Notes under the pieces: generated by a model | Told to the model about the DNA's origin: nothing | What the model saw: only the letters and a program-made list of their open reading frames with translations | The model's database searches: none | In this document: in pieces, positions 1-8,673 of the stretch | How positions within the stretch are numbered: position 1 is the first letter of the stretch | Layout of the letters: each line of letters starts with the position of its first letter | NCBI GenBank assembly: GCA_030731845.1 | Contig: JANQTF010000262.1 | Location: forward strand, 1 to 40,580 | DNA length: 40,580 nucleotides | Direction of reading: 5' to 3' | From: Bacteroidia bacterium | GTDB lineage: Bacteria > Bacteroidota > Bacteroidia > J057 | Made by a program: the position numbers and the translations under genes

Positions 1-1
1 C

Positions 2-1996
2 ACCGTAGGCTACGACTCCGTACTCAACATTGATCTGGGGCCCGATACCGCCATCTGTAGCGGGCAGGGTGTCCTGCTCGATGCCTATCGCCCCGGTGAT
101 ATTCAATATACCTGGATGGATGGTTCTACCGATTCGGCCAGGTTTGTCACCACGCCGGGCCTCTATTGGGTTGAGCTCAGCAATTTTTGTGGGGTGGAGC
201 GAGATACCATCATCATCTCGCAGGAGCTCGTGCCGGTAGTCAATCTGGGGAACGACACCACGCTCTGTCTGGGCGATACCCTGGCCCTGGACGCCACCAA
301 CTCCAATGCCACCTACTTGTGGCAGGACAACAGTACCGGGCCCACATTTGAGGTCCTTTCTCAAGGCCTGTACTGGGCCAGAAGTGAAAATATTTGTGGG
401 GTAGATCGCGACTCCATCATCGTGACCTATATCGACGCGCCTCAACCATTTACCCTGGGCAACGATACCATCCTTTGTAACGCCAATACCTGGCCCCTCA
501 ACGTAACACAGCCCAACATTGCTACCTATGCCTGGCAAAACGGAAGTGCGCTCCCCACCTTCACTGTGGGCGCAGCGGGTGTGTATCGCGTCACGCTCAC
601 CAATCAGTGTGGCACCGCCGCCGATACCGTGTTGGTAGATTATGACCTCACTCCAATGGTGGATCTAGGGCCAGACACTACCCTCTGTCTCGGTACTCCT
701 TATTTTAGAAATGTGGCATGGTCTCCATACACCACCTACCTGTGGCAGGATAATTCTACCGCCCCCACTTACACCATCACCACAGCGGGTACCTACTCCG
801 TGACCCTGACCAATTCTTGTGGCACTGCCAACGACGCCCTCGTCGTGAACTACCTCGCTCCGCCCGTCGATCCAAACCTCGGCAGAGACACCATCTTGTG
901 TGGAAACGCTACCATTACCCTGAGTTCGGGACTTTCTGGCTACGCTTTTTCCTGGCAAGACGGAACCACCACGCCTACCTATCGCGTCACGAGTGAAGGG
1001 ACATACGTCCTCACAGTGTCCAATCGCTGCGGCACGCAGAGAGACTCCATCATCGTGAGGTATGAGAATATTCCTGACATCAGCCTGGGAAATGATACGA
1101 CCCTCTGCGAGAGGCAAACGTTGCTCTTCAACGTATCTTGGTCCCGCGCCTCTTATCGGTGGGAGAATGGGTTGAGTGTGCCAATCAGAATCATCGATGG
1201 GCCGGGTAGATACGAGGTCACGGTGACCAACCTCTGTGGGGAAGACCGCGACGTGATCGATGTGGACTATCTCCCCTATCCACAAGCTGTGGACCTCGGC
1301 GGAGATCAGACCCTTTGTCAGAATGAAACATTACTCCTCGACGCTTTCCAGCCAGGGTTTTCCTATCAATGGCAAAATGGATCTCAGGAGCCCGATTTCC
1401 TGGTTCGCTTTGCTGGGACCTATTCCGTGCGAGTGAGCAACGTATGTGGGGTGGAGGTAGATCAGATTACCATTAACTATCAACCTCGACCTGAGGTGGA
1501 TCTCGGTGAAGATCAAGTGCTTTGCAATGGGGCTATCCTTCGCCTCGACGGCACAAGTCCAACCCCCAACGTGACCTATCGCTGGAACGATGGTATCACC
1601 TCCCCCATTCGCTCCATCGAAGAAGTTGGTAGCTACGAGCTGTTTGTCTCAAATTCCTGCGACACAGTGAGCGATGTCATTGAGTTCACGCCCCGCGAGT
1701 GCAACTGTCTCATCCACATGCCAAGCGGGTTTACCCCCAATGGCGATGGCGTGAATGAGTTGTTTACCTGGGCATATAGCTGTGATCTCCAAAATGCCAC
1801 CCTGCGCATCTATGACAGGTGGGGAGGAGAGGTGTTTTCCAGCAACGATCCCGCCGCAGGCTGGAATGGTAGCTACCGAGACGGCAGGCCCTGCACCGAA
1901 GGCGTTTATGTGTGGGTGCTCGACTATGGCTTCATCGGCATTTCTGACGGTCCTATTCAGACCCAGGAATCTGGAACCGTGACGCTGCTGCGCTAG
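2..1996 (+). CDS. T9SS-exported surface protein with Ig-like repeats, 5' truncated
   Basis: The reading frame is open from the window edge, so the N-terminus and any signal peptide lie outside. The visible 664 or so residues are eight tandem repeats of about 70 residues. Each begins with a motif like LGxDTxLC, has a central Y-x-W-Q-(D/N)-(G/N) strand, and ends with a second Cys in (S/T)N-x-CG followed by xRDSIIV. The two cysteines per repeat suggest one disulfide in each Ig/PKD-like beta-sandwich. The last ~95 residues, starting CNCLIHMPSGFTPNGDGVN, are a classic gliding-motility-associated C-terminal domain (CHU_C, TIGR04131 type), the type B signal for the type IX secretion system. Known for the family: the domain is removed or used for anchoring at the surface. 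Inferred role: long adhesin or stalk protein. The ligand cannot be told. Confidence 0.9.
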   Translation, partial: TVGYDSVLNIDLGPDTAICSGQGVLLDAYRPGDIQYTWMDGSTDSARFVTTPGLYWVELSNFCGVERDTIIISQELVPVVNLGNDTTLCLGDTLALDATNSNATYLWQDNSTGPTFEVLSQGLYWARSENICGVDRDSIIVTYIDAPQPFTLGNDTILCNANTWPLNVTQPNIATYAWQNGSALPTFTVGAAGVYRVTLTNQCGTAADTVLVDYDLTPMVDLGPDTTLCLGTPYFRNVAWSPYTTYLWQDNSTAPTYTITTAGTYSVTLTNSCGTANDALVVNYLAPPVDPNLGRDTILCGNATITLSSGLSGYAFSWQDGTTTPTYRVTSEGTYVLTVSNRCGTQRDSIIVRYENIPDISLGNDTTLCERQTLLFNVSWSRASYRWENGLSVPIRIIDGPGRYEVTVTNLCGEDRDVIDVDYLPYPQAVDLGGDQTLCQNETLLLDAFQPGFSYQWQNGSQEPDFLVRFAGTYSVRVSNVCGVEVDQITINYQPRPEVDLGEDQVLCNGAILRLDGTSPTPNVTYRWNDGITSPIRSIEEVGSYELFVSNSCDTVSDVIEFTPRECNCLIHMPSGFTPNGDGVNELFTWAYSCDLQNATLRIYDRWGGEVFSSNDPAAGWNGSYRDGRPCTEGVYVWVLDYGFIGISDGPIQTQESGTVTLLR

Positions 1997-2032
1997 CACA
2001 TCTCTCAACCAGGCACTGCTTACTGAATCATC

Positions 2033-2065
2033 AAGCCCCAAAGGTCACATCGACCTTTGGGGCTT
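2033..2065 (+). terminator. Rho-independent terminator of the surface protein gene
   Basis: A perfect 14-bp inverted repeat (arms 2033-2046 and 2052-2065) closes a 5-nt loop, 37 bp after the stop codon. Downstream lie GGCGTTTT and, a little further on, a T6 run at 2081-2086. The U-tract is not directly adjacent, so efficiency is uncertain, but stem strength and position fit a terminator. Confidence 0.75.
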
Positions 2066-2087
2066 GGCGTTTTGGAGGGCTTTTTTG

Positions 2088-2133
2088 ATTTACTCAGTGT
2101 ATTGAGTAAATTTACTCAATACACTGAGTAAAT
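2088..2133. promoter_or_regulatory. Perfect 46-bp palindrome with four TTTACTCA half-sites
   Basis: All 46 bases form one perfect palindrome. It is built from two adjacent 22-bp units (2089-2110 and 2111-2132). Each unit has arms TTTACTCA and TGAGTAAA around 6 bp, giving four half-sites. It ends 9 bp before the ATG at 2143, where the ribosome-binding region and perhaps the core promoter must lie. Two readings are possible: a double operator for a dimeric DNA-binding protein, perhaps the downstream ATPase itself, or a transcript hairpin that hides the start codon region. No other gene is close enough to be controlled by it. Confidence 0.75.
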
Positions 2134-2142
2134 TTCTGTACC

Positions 2143-3333
2143 ATGTATCAACGACCTCACATTCAGGTGCTTATAGATCGTATTGAGCGCGAGCCACGCC
2201 GCTTTATTCAGGTAATCACAGGGCCCCGTCAGGTTGGAAAGACCACAATGGTCACGCAGTTTGTTGAGCACACGAGTCTATTATCACATGTGGCTTCGGG
2301 TGATGCTGTGTTTGAAAATCCACAAACCTGGATTAGAGAACAATGGCAGGCTGCCCGAGTGAAGCTGTTGCAACAGGCAGATCGAGAAGAATGTGTATTG
2401 GTGATAGATGAGATTCAAAAAATTCCCAATTGGAGTGAGCAGGTAAAACGAGAATGGGATGCTGATACCCGCAATCATGTGCCATTAAAGGTAATTCTGC
2501 TGGGCTCCTCCCGGTTATTGCTTCAGCAGGGCTTAACAGAATCTCTCATGGGGAGATTTGAGTCAACCTACCTCGCTCACTGGAGTTATCAGGAGATGGA
2601 GCAGGCATTTGGCTGGGATCCTGATACCTATGCTTGGTTTGGGGGATATCCCGGCGCAGCTACGCTTATACAAGATGAAAAGAGGTGGCGAGCGTATGTA
2701 TTGGACTCCCTGATCGAAACAAGCGTGTCCAAAGACATCCTGATGCTAACACGGGTGGATAAGCCGGCCCTCTTAAAAAGATTATTTGAATTCGGGAGTA
2801 GGTACTCTGGGCAAATGCTCTCCTACACCAAAGTGGTCGGACAGTTGCAGGACGCAGGTAATACGACGACCCTGGCCCATTATGTAACCCTGCTCAGCAC
2901 AGCGGGCTTACTAACAGGACTGGAGAAGTATGCACAAGGAGTGATTAGGCAGCGAGCTTCAAGTCCCAAGTTTCAGGTTCACAACAATGCCTTTCTCTCT
3001 GTTTACCAACCACTCGGGTTTTCACAGGTCAGATCTGATCCTAAGGTGTGGGGGCGTTTTGTCGAATCAGCCGTAGGCGCGCATCTGTTGAACCATGCTA
3101 TCGCCGTTGGGGGAGAGCTGCATTACTGGCGTCAAGGCGGCTCTGAGGTCGATTTTGTGTATCAACAAAAGGGCAAGGTCCTGGCCATTGAAGTAAAGAG
3201 TGGGCAGAAGGGGAATACCCCTGGGATGCAGGAGTTTTTACACCAATATCCAGACGCCACGGCTCTGTTGGTGAGTCCAGATACGGTCTCCTGGCAAACC
3301 TTTTTGACACTGGACCCTGATTCGCTCTTCTGA
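2143..3333 (+). CDS. AAA (AAA_14) ATPase with DUF4143 C-terminal domain
   Basis: This 396-residue protein belongs to the COG1373 family. Walker A is GPRQVGKTT at residues 27-35 and Walker B is VLVIDEIQKI. A sensor-like segment (LLGSSRLLLQQG) is followed by a GRFE motif. The middle part should hold the winged-helix segment of the family. The C-terminus has the PD-(D/E)XK-like signature EVDFVY...IEVKSG with its acidic residues and Lys intact. Family members are common accessory genes of unknown cellular role; toxin-antitoxin, defence and regulatory roles have been guessed. The gene stands alone between a terminator and a convergent lipoprotein gene 8 bp away. Its only visible control element is the 46-bp palindrome just upstream. 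No Shine-Dalgarno sequence is present. Confidence 0.9.
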   Translation: MYQRPHIQVLIDRIEREPRRFIQVITGPRQVGKTTMVTQFVEHTSLLSHVASGDAVFENPQTWIREQWQAARVKLLQQADREECVLVIDEIQKIPNWSEQVKREWDADTRNHVPLKVILLGSSRLLLQQGLTESLMGRFESTYLAHWSYQEMEQAFGWDPDTYAWFGGYPGAATLIQDEKRWRAYVLDSLIETSVSKDILMLTRVDKPALLKRLFEFGSRYSGQMLSYTKVVGQLQDAGNTTTLAHYVTLLSTAGLLTGLEKYAQGVIRQRASSPKFQVHNNAFLSVYQPLGFSQVRSDPKVWGRFVESAVGAHLLNHAIAVGGELHYWRQGGSEVDFVYQQKGKVLAIEVKSGQKGNTPGMQEFLHQYPDATALLVSPDTVSWQTFLTLDPDSLF

Positions 3334-3341
3334 ATTGAGCC

Positions 3342-4190
3342 CTACATCCAACTCATGCCTTCGCCACGAAGAGGAATGTTTCGCATTTCATTCATTCTGC
3401 GGGAAGGTGCAGCGGCCTGCACAGCTTCATACCAGGCCCGGTAGGCTTGCTGAGCCCGCAGGATCTGATCGGCGGTGTTGTGTCCGGTAGGGTTTCCTTC
3501 TTTGGTGCCCAGGATCGGTGCTCTTGAGGGAGGCACAATGTGCTGGGCCTCATCCGTACCTTTCATTTCCATCTTGCGAATGGCCTCGATCATCCACAGG
3601 GCCACGAGGCCCACACGTGCCTGCTTGGGCTTATAGGTGCTTGTGGGGTGAGTAGGATAATTGGAAACCAGGGTGGTGTCGCCCGCTGCATCGAGCAGGG
3701 CGGGCACATCTTGCCAGGTGAGCTGCGGCAGCAAGGCATATTTCCAGCCGTTGGCACGTAGGCTTGCCAATGCCTCCGCGAGGGGAATATCTTCTCTGAT
3801 TTTGGTGAGAATAGCCGGGTCAGGCGCTTCGATTTGCCCTAGTTCCAGGGTAATGATGGAGGAGTCGCCATAGCCAAGCTGGGCTTCATGGAGGTATGCA
3901 TCGCCTTTTTCATTCACCAATGGCTCGAAAAAAATGCGCTGGGCGCTCACCCAATACGTTGTGCCTTCCTCAAGGCTGTACACAAAGCGGAGTTTGCCCT
4001 CGTCGTTTGTAGCGAATGTGGAGATCGTATGGCGGCTTCCGCCTGCGGATTTGGCTTCGAGTGCCACCACAGCACTATCTATCCCCCGGTCTGTATCATG
4101 GTTGAGCACCGAAAGCATCACGACTTGCTGGTCGGGGCCGCAGGCTATGAAAATAAAAAGTAGGAGGACGAATCCAATGAAATAGCGCAT
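3342..4190 (-). CDS. Predicted lipoprotein with Ig-like N-terminal domain
   Basis: The 282-residue product starts with a hydrophobic signal sequence ending in the lipobox FIAC (Cys17), so it should be a periplasmic or outer-membrane lipoprotein. Residues about 25-115 look like a carboxypeptidase-regulatory-like beta-sandwich (VLNHDTDRGIDSAVVAL... then a DEGKLRF turn). The rest is mixed helical and rich in Ala, with no catalytic motif that I recognise. It is convergent with the upstream ATPase gene (8 bp apart). It lies 59 bp downstream of the SGNH hydrolase gene on the same strand, so the two may be co-transcribed. Function unknown. Confidence 0.75.
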   Translation of the reverse strand: MRYFIGFVLLLFIFIACGPDQQVVMLSVLNHDTDRGIDSAVVALEAKSAGGSRHTISTFATNDEGKLRFVYSLEEGTTYWVSAQRIFFEPLVNEKGDAYLHEAQLGYGDSSIITLELGQIEAPDPAILTKIREDIPLAEALASLRANGWKYALLPQLTWQDVPALLDAAGDTTLVSNYPTHPTSTYKPKQARVGLVALWMIEAIRKMEMKGTDEAQHIVPPSRAPILGTKEGNPTGHNTADQILRAQQAYRAWYEAVQAAAPSRRMNEMRNIPLRGEGMSWM

Positions 4191-4249
4191 GACAAGAGAG
4201 ATAGGTGACCAATGGTCAAATCTACGCAGAAGCGCGCAAAAAAACGGAG

Positions 4250-5620
4250 CTACTGTGCGAGGGCGAGTTTCTCGCCGAGAGATTCACCGCTAAACTCTTC
4301 ATATCCTTCCAGCAAGTGGTCCCGCACGATGGCAGATACTTTTTCTGCTCCCAGCCGGTTGGGGTGGGCATAATCGGTGCGAGCGAGCGAGGGATCAGAA
4401 TTCACCCATTGCACCATGGCGTTTTCGCCTCCCATTTTTTCAAATAAATTCAAAAAACCCACGCCAGTTTCGTCGGCTACTCGCCTCTGAACCTCGATGA
4501 TCCTTGGGATACTGGGATCTGTTTTCCATTTACCGCCTTGACGGGAGCATTTGTCGCCCACGCTCACAATCAATATATCTGCTCCTGGCATGGATACTTT
4601 GAAGCGTGCCACCACCTTCCGGAGGGCAAGCTCATATTTGCTATAATCCTCGCGATCAGCCGACACGAGATTGAGGCCAAATTGGAGAACCACGAGGTCA
4701 TAATTCAGATGTTGTTGAAACTGCCGAAGGCTTTCTTCTCCGATTTTGGACAGAAAGGATCCTGTGCTATTGCGCATCCCAAAATTGTCCAGCCCAACGC
4801 CGTAGGTGCTTCCGAAGCTTGCGCCATACACCGGGAATTTATCGCCTGCTACAATCTTTAGGTCAAGATCTTCTCCACAGGAGTCGGACAGAATCACTTC
4901 ATTCACAAGCTGGGTTCCGGTGAGCCACACGGTATCTTTTCCTGTCGCAGTTTCTACCAGGCAGTAGGATGCTTTTTCGGTCACGGGACCGTAGAACAGC
5001 CTTGCTTCTTTGAGTTCGCGCGTGCGGCGATACTCCTCCGTGCCGGAAAAGCTGAGCCAGGGCTTCCATCCTTTGGTCAGAAACAATTCTCCAGATATTC
5101 CATACTCGAAACTGCTGGGCTTTTTTTCCAGAACGTTGTAGCTGAACCATTGATTTTCATCAAAGCGCTGCCGCACTGTTTTCCTAAATCCCCAAAGGGT
5201 AGAGGTGGTGGGCACATATCCGACCCCTTCTCCACCAAAAAGTTCCTGTAAATCGTTTCGAAGTGTTTGGGTAACGAGGTCGCCCTCGATCATGGAGTCG
5301 CCAAAGTAGGCGATGCGCACTTTGGTGCGTGTGGGATGTAGTCGAAGACTACTGAGCGATTCAAAAAATCTGGCTAAGGGATTCGGGGGGCGCATATAAT
5401 CGGGAATATCTGCCTCCTCCTCTTCTTCGTGTTCTTCTTCTAGCTCTGCAACCAACTCCTCCATTCCTGATTCGTCCTCTGGCTGGATTTCCTCATCCTG
5501 ATCACCTCCTGCTGAAAACTGTAGAGGAGAATGGTCGCCGATCAACAGCTCCATCCCTCCCAACAAGATGCTGGAGATCAGTATAACGAGAAATCCCTGG
5601 ATTAAAAACGTAGGCCGCAT
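4250..5620 (-). CDS. Membrane-anchored SGNH/GDSL hydrolase
   Basis: The protein has 456 residues. One N-terminal membrane segment or uncleaved signal anchor (about residues 5-27) is followed by a very acidic linker (about 40-71, mostly Glu/Asp). The SGNH fold comes next: block I is AYFGDSMIEGD with nucleophile Ser109, a block III-like segment is VVLQFGLNLVSAD, and block V is DYAHPN with Asp416 and His419 as the likely rest of the triad. Extracytoplasmic SGNH proteins of this kind commonly act as O-acetylesterases or transferases on polysaccharide or peptidoglycan. No MBOAT acyltransferase partner is visible here, so the substrate is open. The acidic linker probably spaces the catalytic domain from the membrane. 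Confidence 0.85.
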   Translation of the reverse strand: MRPTFLIQGFLVILISSILLGGMELLIGDHSPLQFSAGGDQDEEIQPEDESGMEELVAELEEEHEEEEEADIPDYMRPPNPLARFFESLSSLRLHPTRTKVRIAYFGDSMIEGDLVTQTLRNDLQELFGGEGVGYVPTTSTLWGFRKTVRQRFDENQWFSYNVLEKKPSSFEYGISGELFLTKGWKPWLSFSGTEEYRRTRELKEARLFYGPVTEKASYCLVETATGKDTVWLTGTQLVNEVILSDSCGEDLDLKIVAGDKFPVYGASFGSTYGVGLDNFGMRNSTGSFLSKIGEESLRQFQQHLNYDLVVLQFGLNLVSADREDYSKYELALRKVVARFKVSMPGADILIVSVGDKCSRQGGKWKTDPSIPRIIEVQRRVADETGVGFLNLFEKMGGENAMVQWVNSDPSLARTDYAHPNRLGAEKVSAIVRDHLLEGYEEFSGESLGEKLALAQ

Positions 5621-5788
5621 GAAGAGATGTGGTCGCTAAAACGAGACAGTGAATGACGTCAAATTTCGGTAATTGATCTGCCTATTCAAAAACTATTCCG
5701 AAGGAGGAGGGATTGGTAAATATTTTCGTGAGTTAACAGGCTGGGCTGCATGGCGGGGGAGCCTGATTGTAACAACAGATGCGGAGGC

Positions 5789-6331
5789 TCATCTAAGAAG
5801 TAACTCCAGAAAATGGGTTCCCTGTTCTATCAAACCTTGCTCGCGCTCTTCGAGTGCCAGGGATCGCAGGCTTGCTCCTTCCCACCAATCACAAAAAAGG
5901 GAGGCAGATTGTCCGGGGCTTGTTGCCCCTGCTTGGTGAAAGTAGTTGCAGCATTCCTGAAGAAGATCTCGCCGAAATGCCTCCAAGGCCTCGAAGGAGC
6001 TTACAGCACTTTTGCCGCTGCGGATAGAGAGGTTGAGGTAAAGGCGAAAAATCTCGGGCTCGGCCTGCATGATAGATGCCCATTGACGGAGCTGATCTTT
6101 AGGGGGAGCGGGCGATTCTGGCGTCCATATTTGCCGCAATCTGAAGACAAGATAGTCCCTCAGCACATTTTGCAGGCTTTCAAAACTCCCAAAATGATAC
6201 ACAATGAGCCCCTTGGATAAGCCCGCTGCTTTGGCAACATCCTCTATCGTCACCAATTGAGGATCACGTTCTCCAAATATCCGTACTGCTGCCGAAAGGA
6301 TCTGATCTGTGGCTCTTGCCTGCGCTTCCAT
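5789..6331 (-). CDS. TetR/AcrR family transcriptional regulator
   Basis: The 180-residue product has an N-terminal helix-turn-helix typical of TetR proteins: QILSAAVRIFGERDPQLVTI, then EDVAKAAGLSKGLIVYHFGS. The variable C-terminal ligand-binding region shows no identifiable ligand. The start at 6331 (MEAQARATDQ) is preferred over an in-frame ATG at 6421. The longer version would overlap the upstream lipoprotein gene by 67 bp and add a non-TetR-like leader. With this start the gap to the upstream stop is 23 bp, so it is likely co-transcribed with the lipoprotein gene. Its target is unknown; I saw no clear operator nearby. Confidence 0.88.
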   Translation of the reverse strand: MEAQARATDQILSAAVRIFGERDPQLVTIEDVAKAAGLSKGLIVYHFGSFESLQNVLRDYLVFRLRQIWTPESPAPPKDQLRQWASIMQAEPEIFRLYLNLSIRSGKSAVSSFEALEAFRRDLLQECCNYFHQAGATSPGQSASLFCDWWEGASLRSLALEEREQGLIEQGTHFLELLLR

Positions 6332-6354
6332 GTGCCTGATGGACCTAAAAACTA

Positions 6355-6771
6355 TTACTCGGCAGCAACCAACTGCCAGGAAATCGTGCTCACAGAGTCT
6401 GCGGCCAGATAGGAAAGCCACATCTCATTTTTCTTGAGCAGATCAATGTCGTAGGCGATGGCACTAGTTCCAAAGATCAGTTGTAGTCTTGTCTTTTTGG
6501 AGATCAGGCGCCAACTGCCTTCCCGGCAGCCTTCTTCCGGTCCGCAGATCTTCACGATGTTGTCATCGGTTAATAGGAGTGTAGAATCAGCGTATTGGCC
6601 AGAGACATTGATGCCATCAACGGCATAGTAGGCCCAGTTCCATGTATTGGTGACCCGGTCTTCGGCTGTAAAAGGGCTCAGAATGGGGCCTTCTCCGTAT
6701 TTGCTTTCCCAGTTTTTGCAGGAAAAAGAGAAGATAGACAACAGGAGAAACAGAAGCGATGCAGGTTTCAT
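6355..6771 (-). CDS. Small lipoprotein, lipocalin-like beta domain (paralogue 1)
   Basis: The 138-residue product has a signal peptide and the lipobox FSFSC (Cys18). The mature part is beta-rich, with a W-x-W-x-Y segment, SGQYADSTLLLTDDN, GSWRLI and a final SWQLV. This order resembles the lipocalin-like domains of Bacteroidota lipoproteins that read 'template strand, GxWxL, ...Wxl'. It shares the GP-(I/A)-S...TTW/NTW...(S/D)(G/I)S-x-QYAD pattern with the next upstream gene (6905-7387), so the two look like tandem paralogues. It is probably in one transcript with the TetR gene. Function unknown. Confidence 0.72.
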   Translation of the reverse strand: MKPASLLFLLLSIFSFSCKNWESKYGEGPILSPFTAEDRVTNTWNWAYYAVDGINVSGQYADSTLLLTDDNIVKICGPEEGCREGSWRLISKKTRLQLIFGTSAIAYDIDLLKKNEMWLSYLAADSVSTISWQLVAAE

Positions 6772-6805
6772 AGGCTATTTCAGGGCTTGATACATTGACA
6801 CAACG

Positions 6806-6870
6806 AAAAAAGGTATGAAAGAATGCAGGACCAGAATGAATTTCCGGAATTTCCTACATGCTCTCATACC
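6806..6870 (-). terminator. Terminator of the upstream lipoprotein gene (minus strand)
   Basis: On the minus strand a long imperfect hairpin runs from 6870 to 6812. Its outer 7-bp arms are perfect (GGTATGA at 6812-6818 and TCATACC at 6864-6870), and some pairing continues inwards. It is followed directly by T6 (6811-6806). It lies 35 bp past the stop codon of the gene at 6905-7387, so that gene is probably transcribed apart from the next one. Confidence 0.6.
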
Positions 6871-6904
6871 TACGACATCTACGGAGGGTAGTGCGTGATT
6901 TTCG

Positions 6905-7387
6905 CTATTGGGTGTAGTACTCAAGCTTCAAGACAGTAGAGTCGTCTTCCAGCCAGAGTTCACCGGTAGTGAGACGAGCCACGGTCCAGAGTTGATTTAC
7001 CTCCTCGCGGTAGGTCACGTCTGGGTTGTAGGGATCTTCATACTCAAATGAATAGAGCAACTCCACCTGCGATTTTCCATTCACGAAACGCCATTCGCCA
7101 ACGCCTTCGATCGCGATGGTGGTGTCTTGGGTAAAGGGAGGCAGGGAGATGGTTCGTTCTGCATCGAAGTAGCGATAGTCGCCACCGTCGCGGAACGTTT
7201 GGTAGTCGTCTGCGTATTGCGCAGAGATGTCCGTATTGGCACGTACCGCGTCTTTAACAGACCAGGTCGTGGCGATCAGCTCGTCAAGTGAACGAAAACT
7301 AATCGCAGGGCCGTCCGGAAAACCGGTACATGCAGCCAGCCCCACCAGGGCCAGCGCCAAAATCCATGTGAATGAGCTAAGCTTCAT
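6905..7387 (-). CDS. Small lipoprotein, lipocalin-like beta domain (paralogue 2)
   Basis: The 160-residue product has a signal peptide ending in GLAAC (lipobox Cys20). The mature chain is beta-rich and acidic, with TTWSVKDAV, ISAQYADDY, VGEWRF and ELWLEDDSTVLKL. These match the strand order of the neighbouring paralogue and of lipocalin-like lipoproteins. A TATATTTG sequence on the minus strand (7414-7407) fits the Bacteroidota -7 box TAnnTTTG and would place a transcript start about 15 bp before the ATG. I found no good -33 box, so that promoter is tentative. Function unknown; lipid or small-molecule binding would be a guess from fold only. Confidence 0.75.
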   Translation of the reverse strand: MKLSSFTWILALALVGLAACTGFPDGPAISFRSLDELIATTWSVKDAVRANTDISAQYADDYQTFRDGGDYRYFDAERTISLPPFTQDTTIAIEGVGEWRFVNGKSQVELLYSFEYEDPYNPDVTYREEVNQLWTVARLTTGELWLEDDSTVLKLEYYTQ

Positions 7388-7464
7388 CGGAATAGTTCAA
7401 TTTGGCCAAATATATAAGATTCCGCGGACTATTGCATCTCACTTTCAGTCACTAATTTGCACAC

Positions 7465-8673
7465 ATGGATCTTGTTCAAACGATACGCAGACTTGCCAGT
7501 ACCCAATATCAGGATATTGTGGCCCTCAGAAGGCATATTCACGCCCATCCTGAATTGTCATTCGAAGAGAAAGAAACCGCGGCTTTGGTTGCGCGTGAGT
7601 TGGAATATCTCGGAATAGATGTGCAGCCCCATGTGGCAGGCCATGGGGTTGTCGGCTTACTTAAAGGAGACAATATCTCGCCCAATTCCCCTACCATTGC
7701 TCTCAGGGCCGATATGGACGCCCTGCCCATCCACGAAGAAAATGAGGTGGACTACCGATCTGCCAACCCCGGCGTGATGCACGCTTGCGGGCACGACGTC
7801 CATACTTCTTCGCTCCTTGGTACCGCCCGCATTCTTTCTCAACTCAAGTCAGAGCTTGCAGGAACTATCAAATTTATTTTCCAGCCTGCCGAGGAAAAAT
7901 TTCCTGGAGGGGCTTCTCTCATGATCAAAGCGGGTGTGTTGGAGCATCCGCATGTGGACGCCATCATCGGGCAGCATGTGCAGCCATACATTGAACATGG
8001 CAAAGTCGGGATCCGGTCGGGAATGTATATGGCCTCAGCTGATGAGATTTACCTCACCGTAAGAGGAAAGGGAGGACATGCCGCACACCCCGCTACCTTC
8101 ATCGATCCCGTAACTGCTACCGCACAGATCCTCGTGGCCTTGCAGCAAGTGGTGAGTCGCAGTGATCCCAGGATTCCCAGTGTGTTGTCCTTTGGCAAAA
8201 TCATTGCCGAGGGCGCGACCAATGTGATCCCTGATCAGGTGTATGTAGAAGGTACGTTCCGCACGATGGATGAACCCTGGCGTGCGGAGGCTCACCTGCG
8301 CATTGAGCGCATCATCAAGCACACAGCCGAGGCCTTTGGCTGCGTAGCAGAGCTTAATCTCGTGAAAGGATACCCGGTTCTCTTCAACGACGAGGCCGTG
8401 ACTGCCCGCACCAAGGCGGTGATTTCGTCTTATGTGGGCGAGGAAAATGTGCAGGAGCTTGACCTGTGGATGGCAGCAGAAGACTTTGCCTACTACACCC
8501 ATGAAGCACCAGGCTGTTTTTATCGCCTTGGCACCCGCAACGAAGCCAGAGGCATTGTACATGGCCTCCATACCTCTCGTTTTGATATCGAAGAGTCTGC
8601 GCTTGAGGTGTCAACGGGCTTGATGGCCTGGGTGGCGATCAATGAGTTGCGTGCGCAAGCATCCAGGTCTTGA
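7465..8673 (+). CDS. M20D-family amidohydrolase (N-acyl amino acid / hippurate hydrolase type)
   Basis: This 402-residue cytoplasmic protein has the full-length layout of M20D metallopeptidases (HipO/AmaA-like). The metal-site residues are visible: Cys108 and His110 in MHACGHDVHTS, Glu143-Glu144 in FQPAEEKFPGG, His171 in GQHVQP, and a late His in GIVHGLHT. RRHIHAHPELSFEE and ALRADMDALP are the usual N-terminal signatures. Members hydrolyse N-acyl amino acids, hippurate, IAA-amino acids or diaminopimelate derivatives; the sequence alone does not fix the substrate. It stands alone on its strand. Its 3' end overlaps the convergent hydrolase gene by 35 bp. Confidence 0.92.
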   Translation: MDLVQTIRRLASTQYQDIVALRRHIHAHPELSFEEKETAALVARELEYLGIDVQPHVAGHGVVGLLKGDNISPNSPTIALRADMDALPIHEENEVDYRSANPGVMHACGHDVHTSSLLGTARILSQLKSELAGTIKFIFQPAEEKFPGGASLMIKAGVLEHPHVDAIIGQHVQPYIEHGKVGIRSGMYMASADEIYLTVRGKGGHAAHPATFIDPVTATAQILVALQQVVSRSDPRIPSVLSFGKIIAEGATNVIPDQVYVEGTFRTMDEPWRAEAHLRIERIIKHTAEAFGCVAELNLVKGYPVLFNDEAVTARTKAVISSYVGEENVQELDLWMAAEDFAYYTHEAPGCFYRLGTRNEARGIVHGLHTSRFDIEESALEVSTGLMAWVAINELRAQASRS

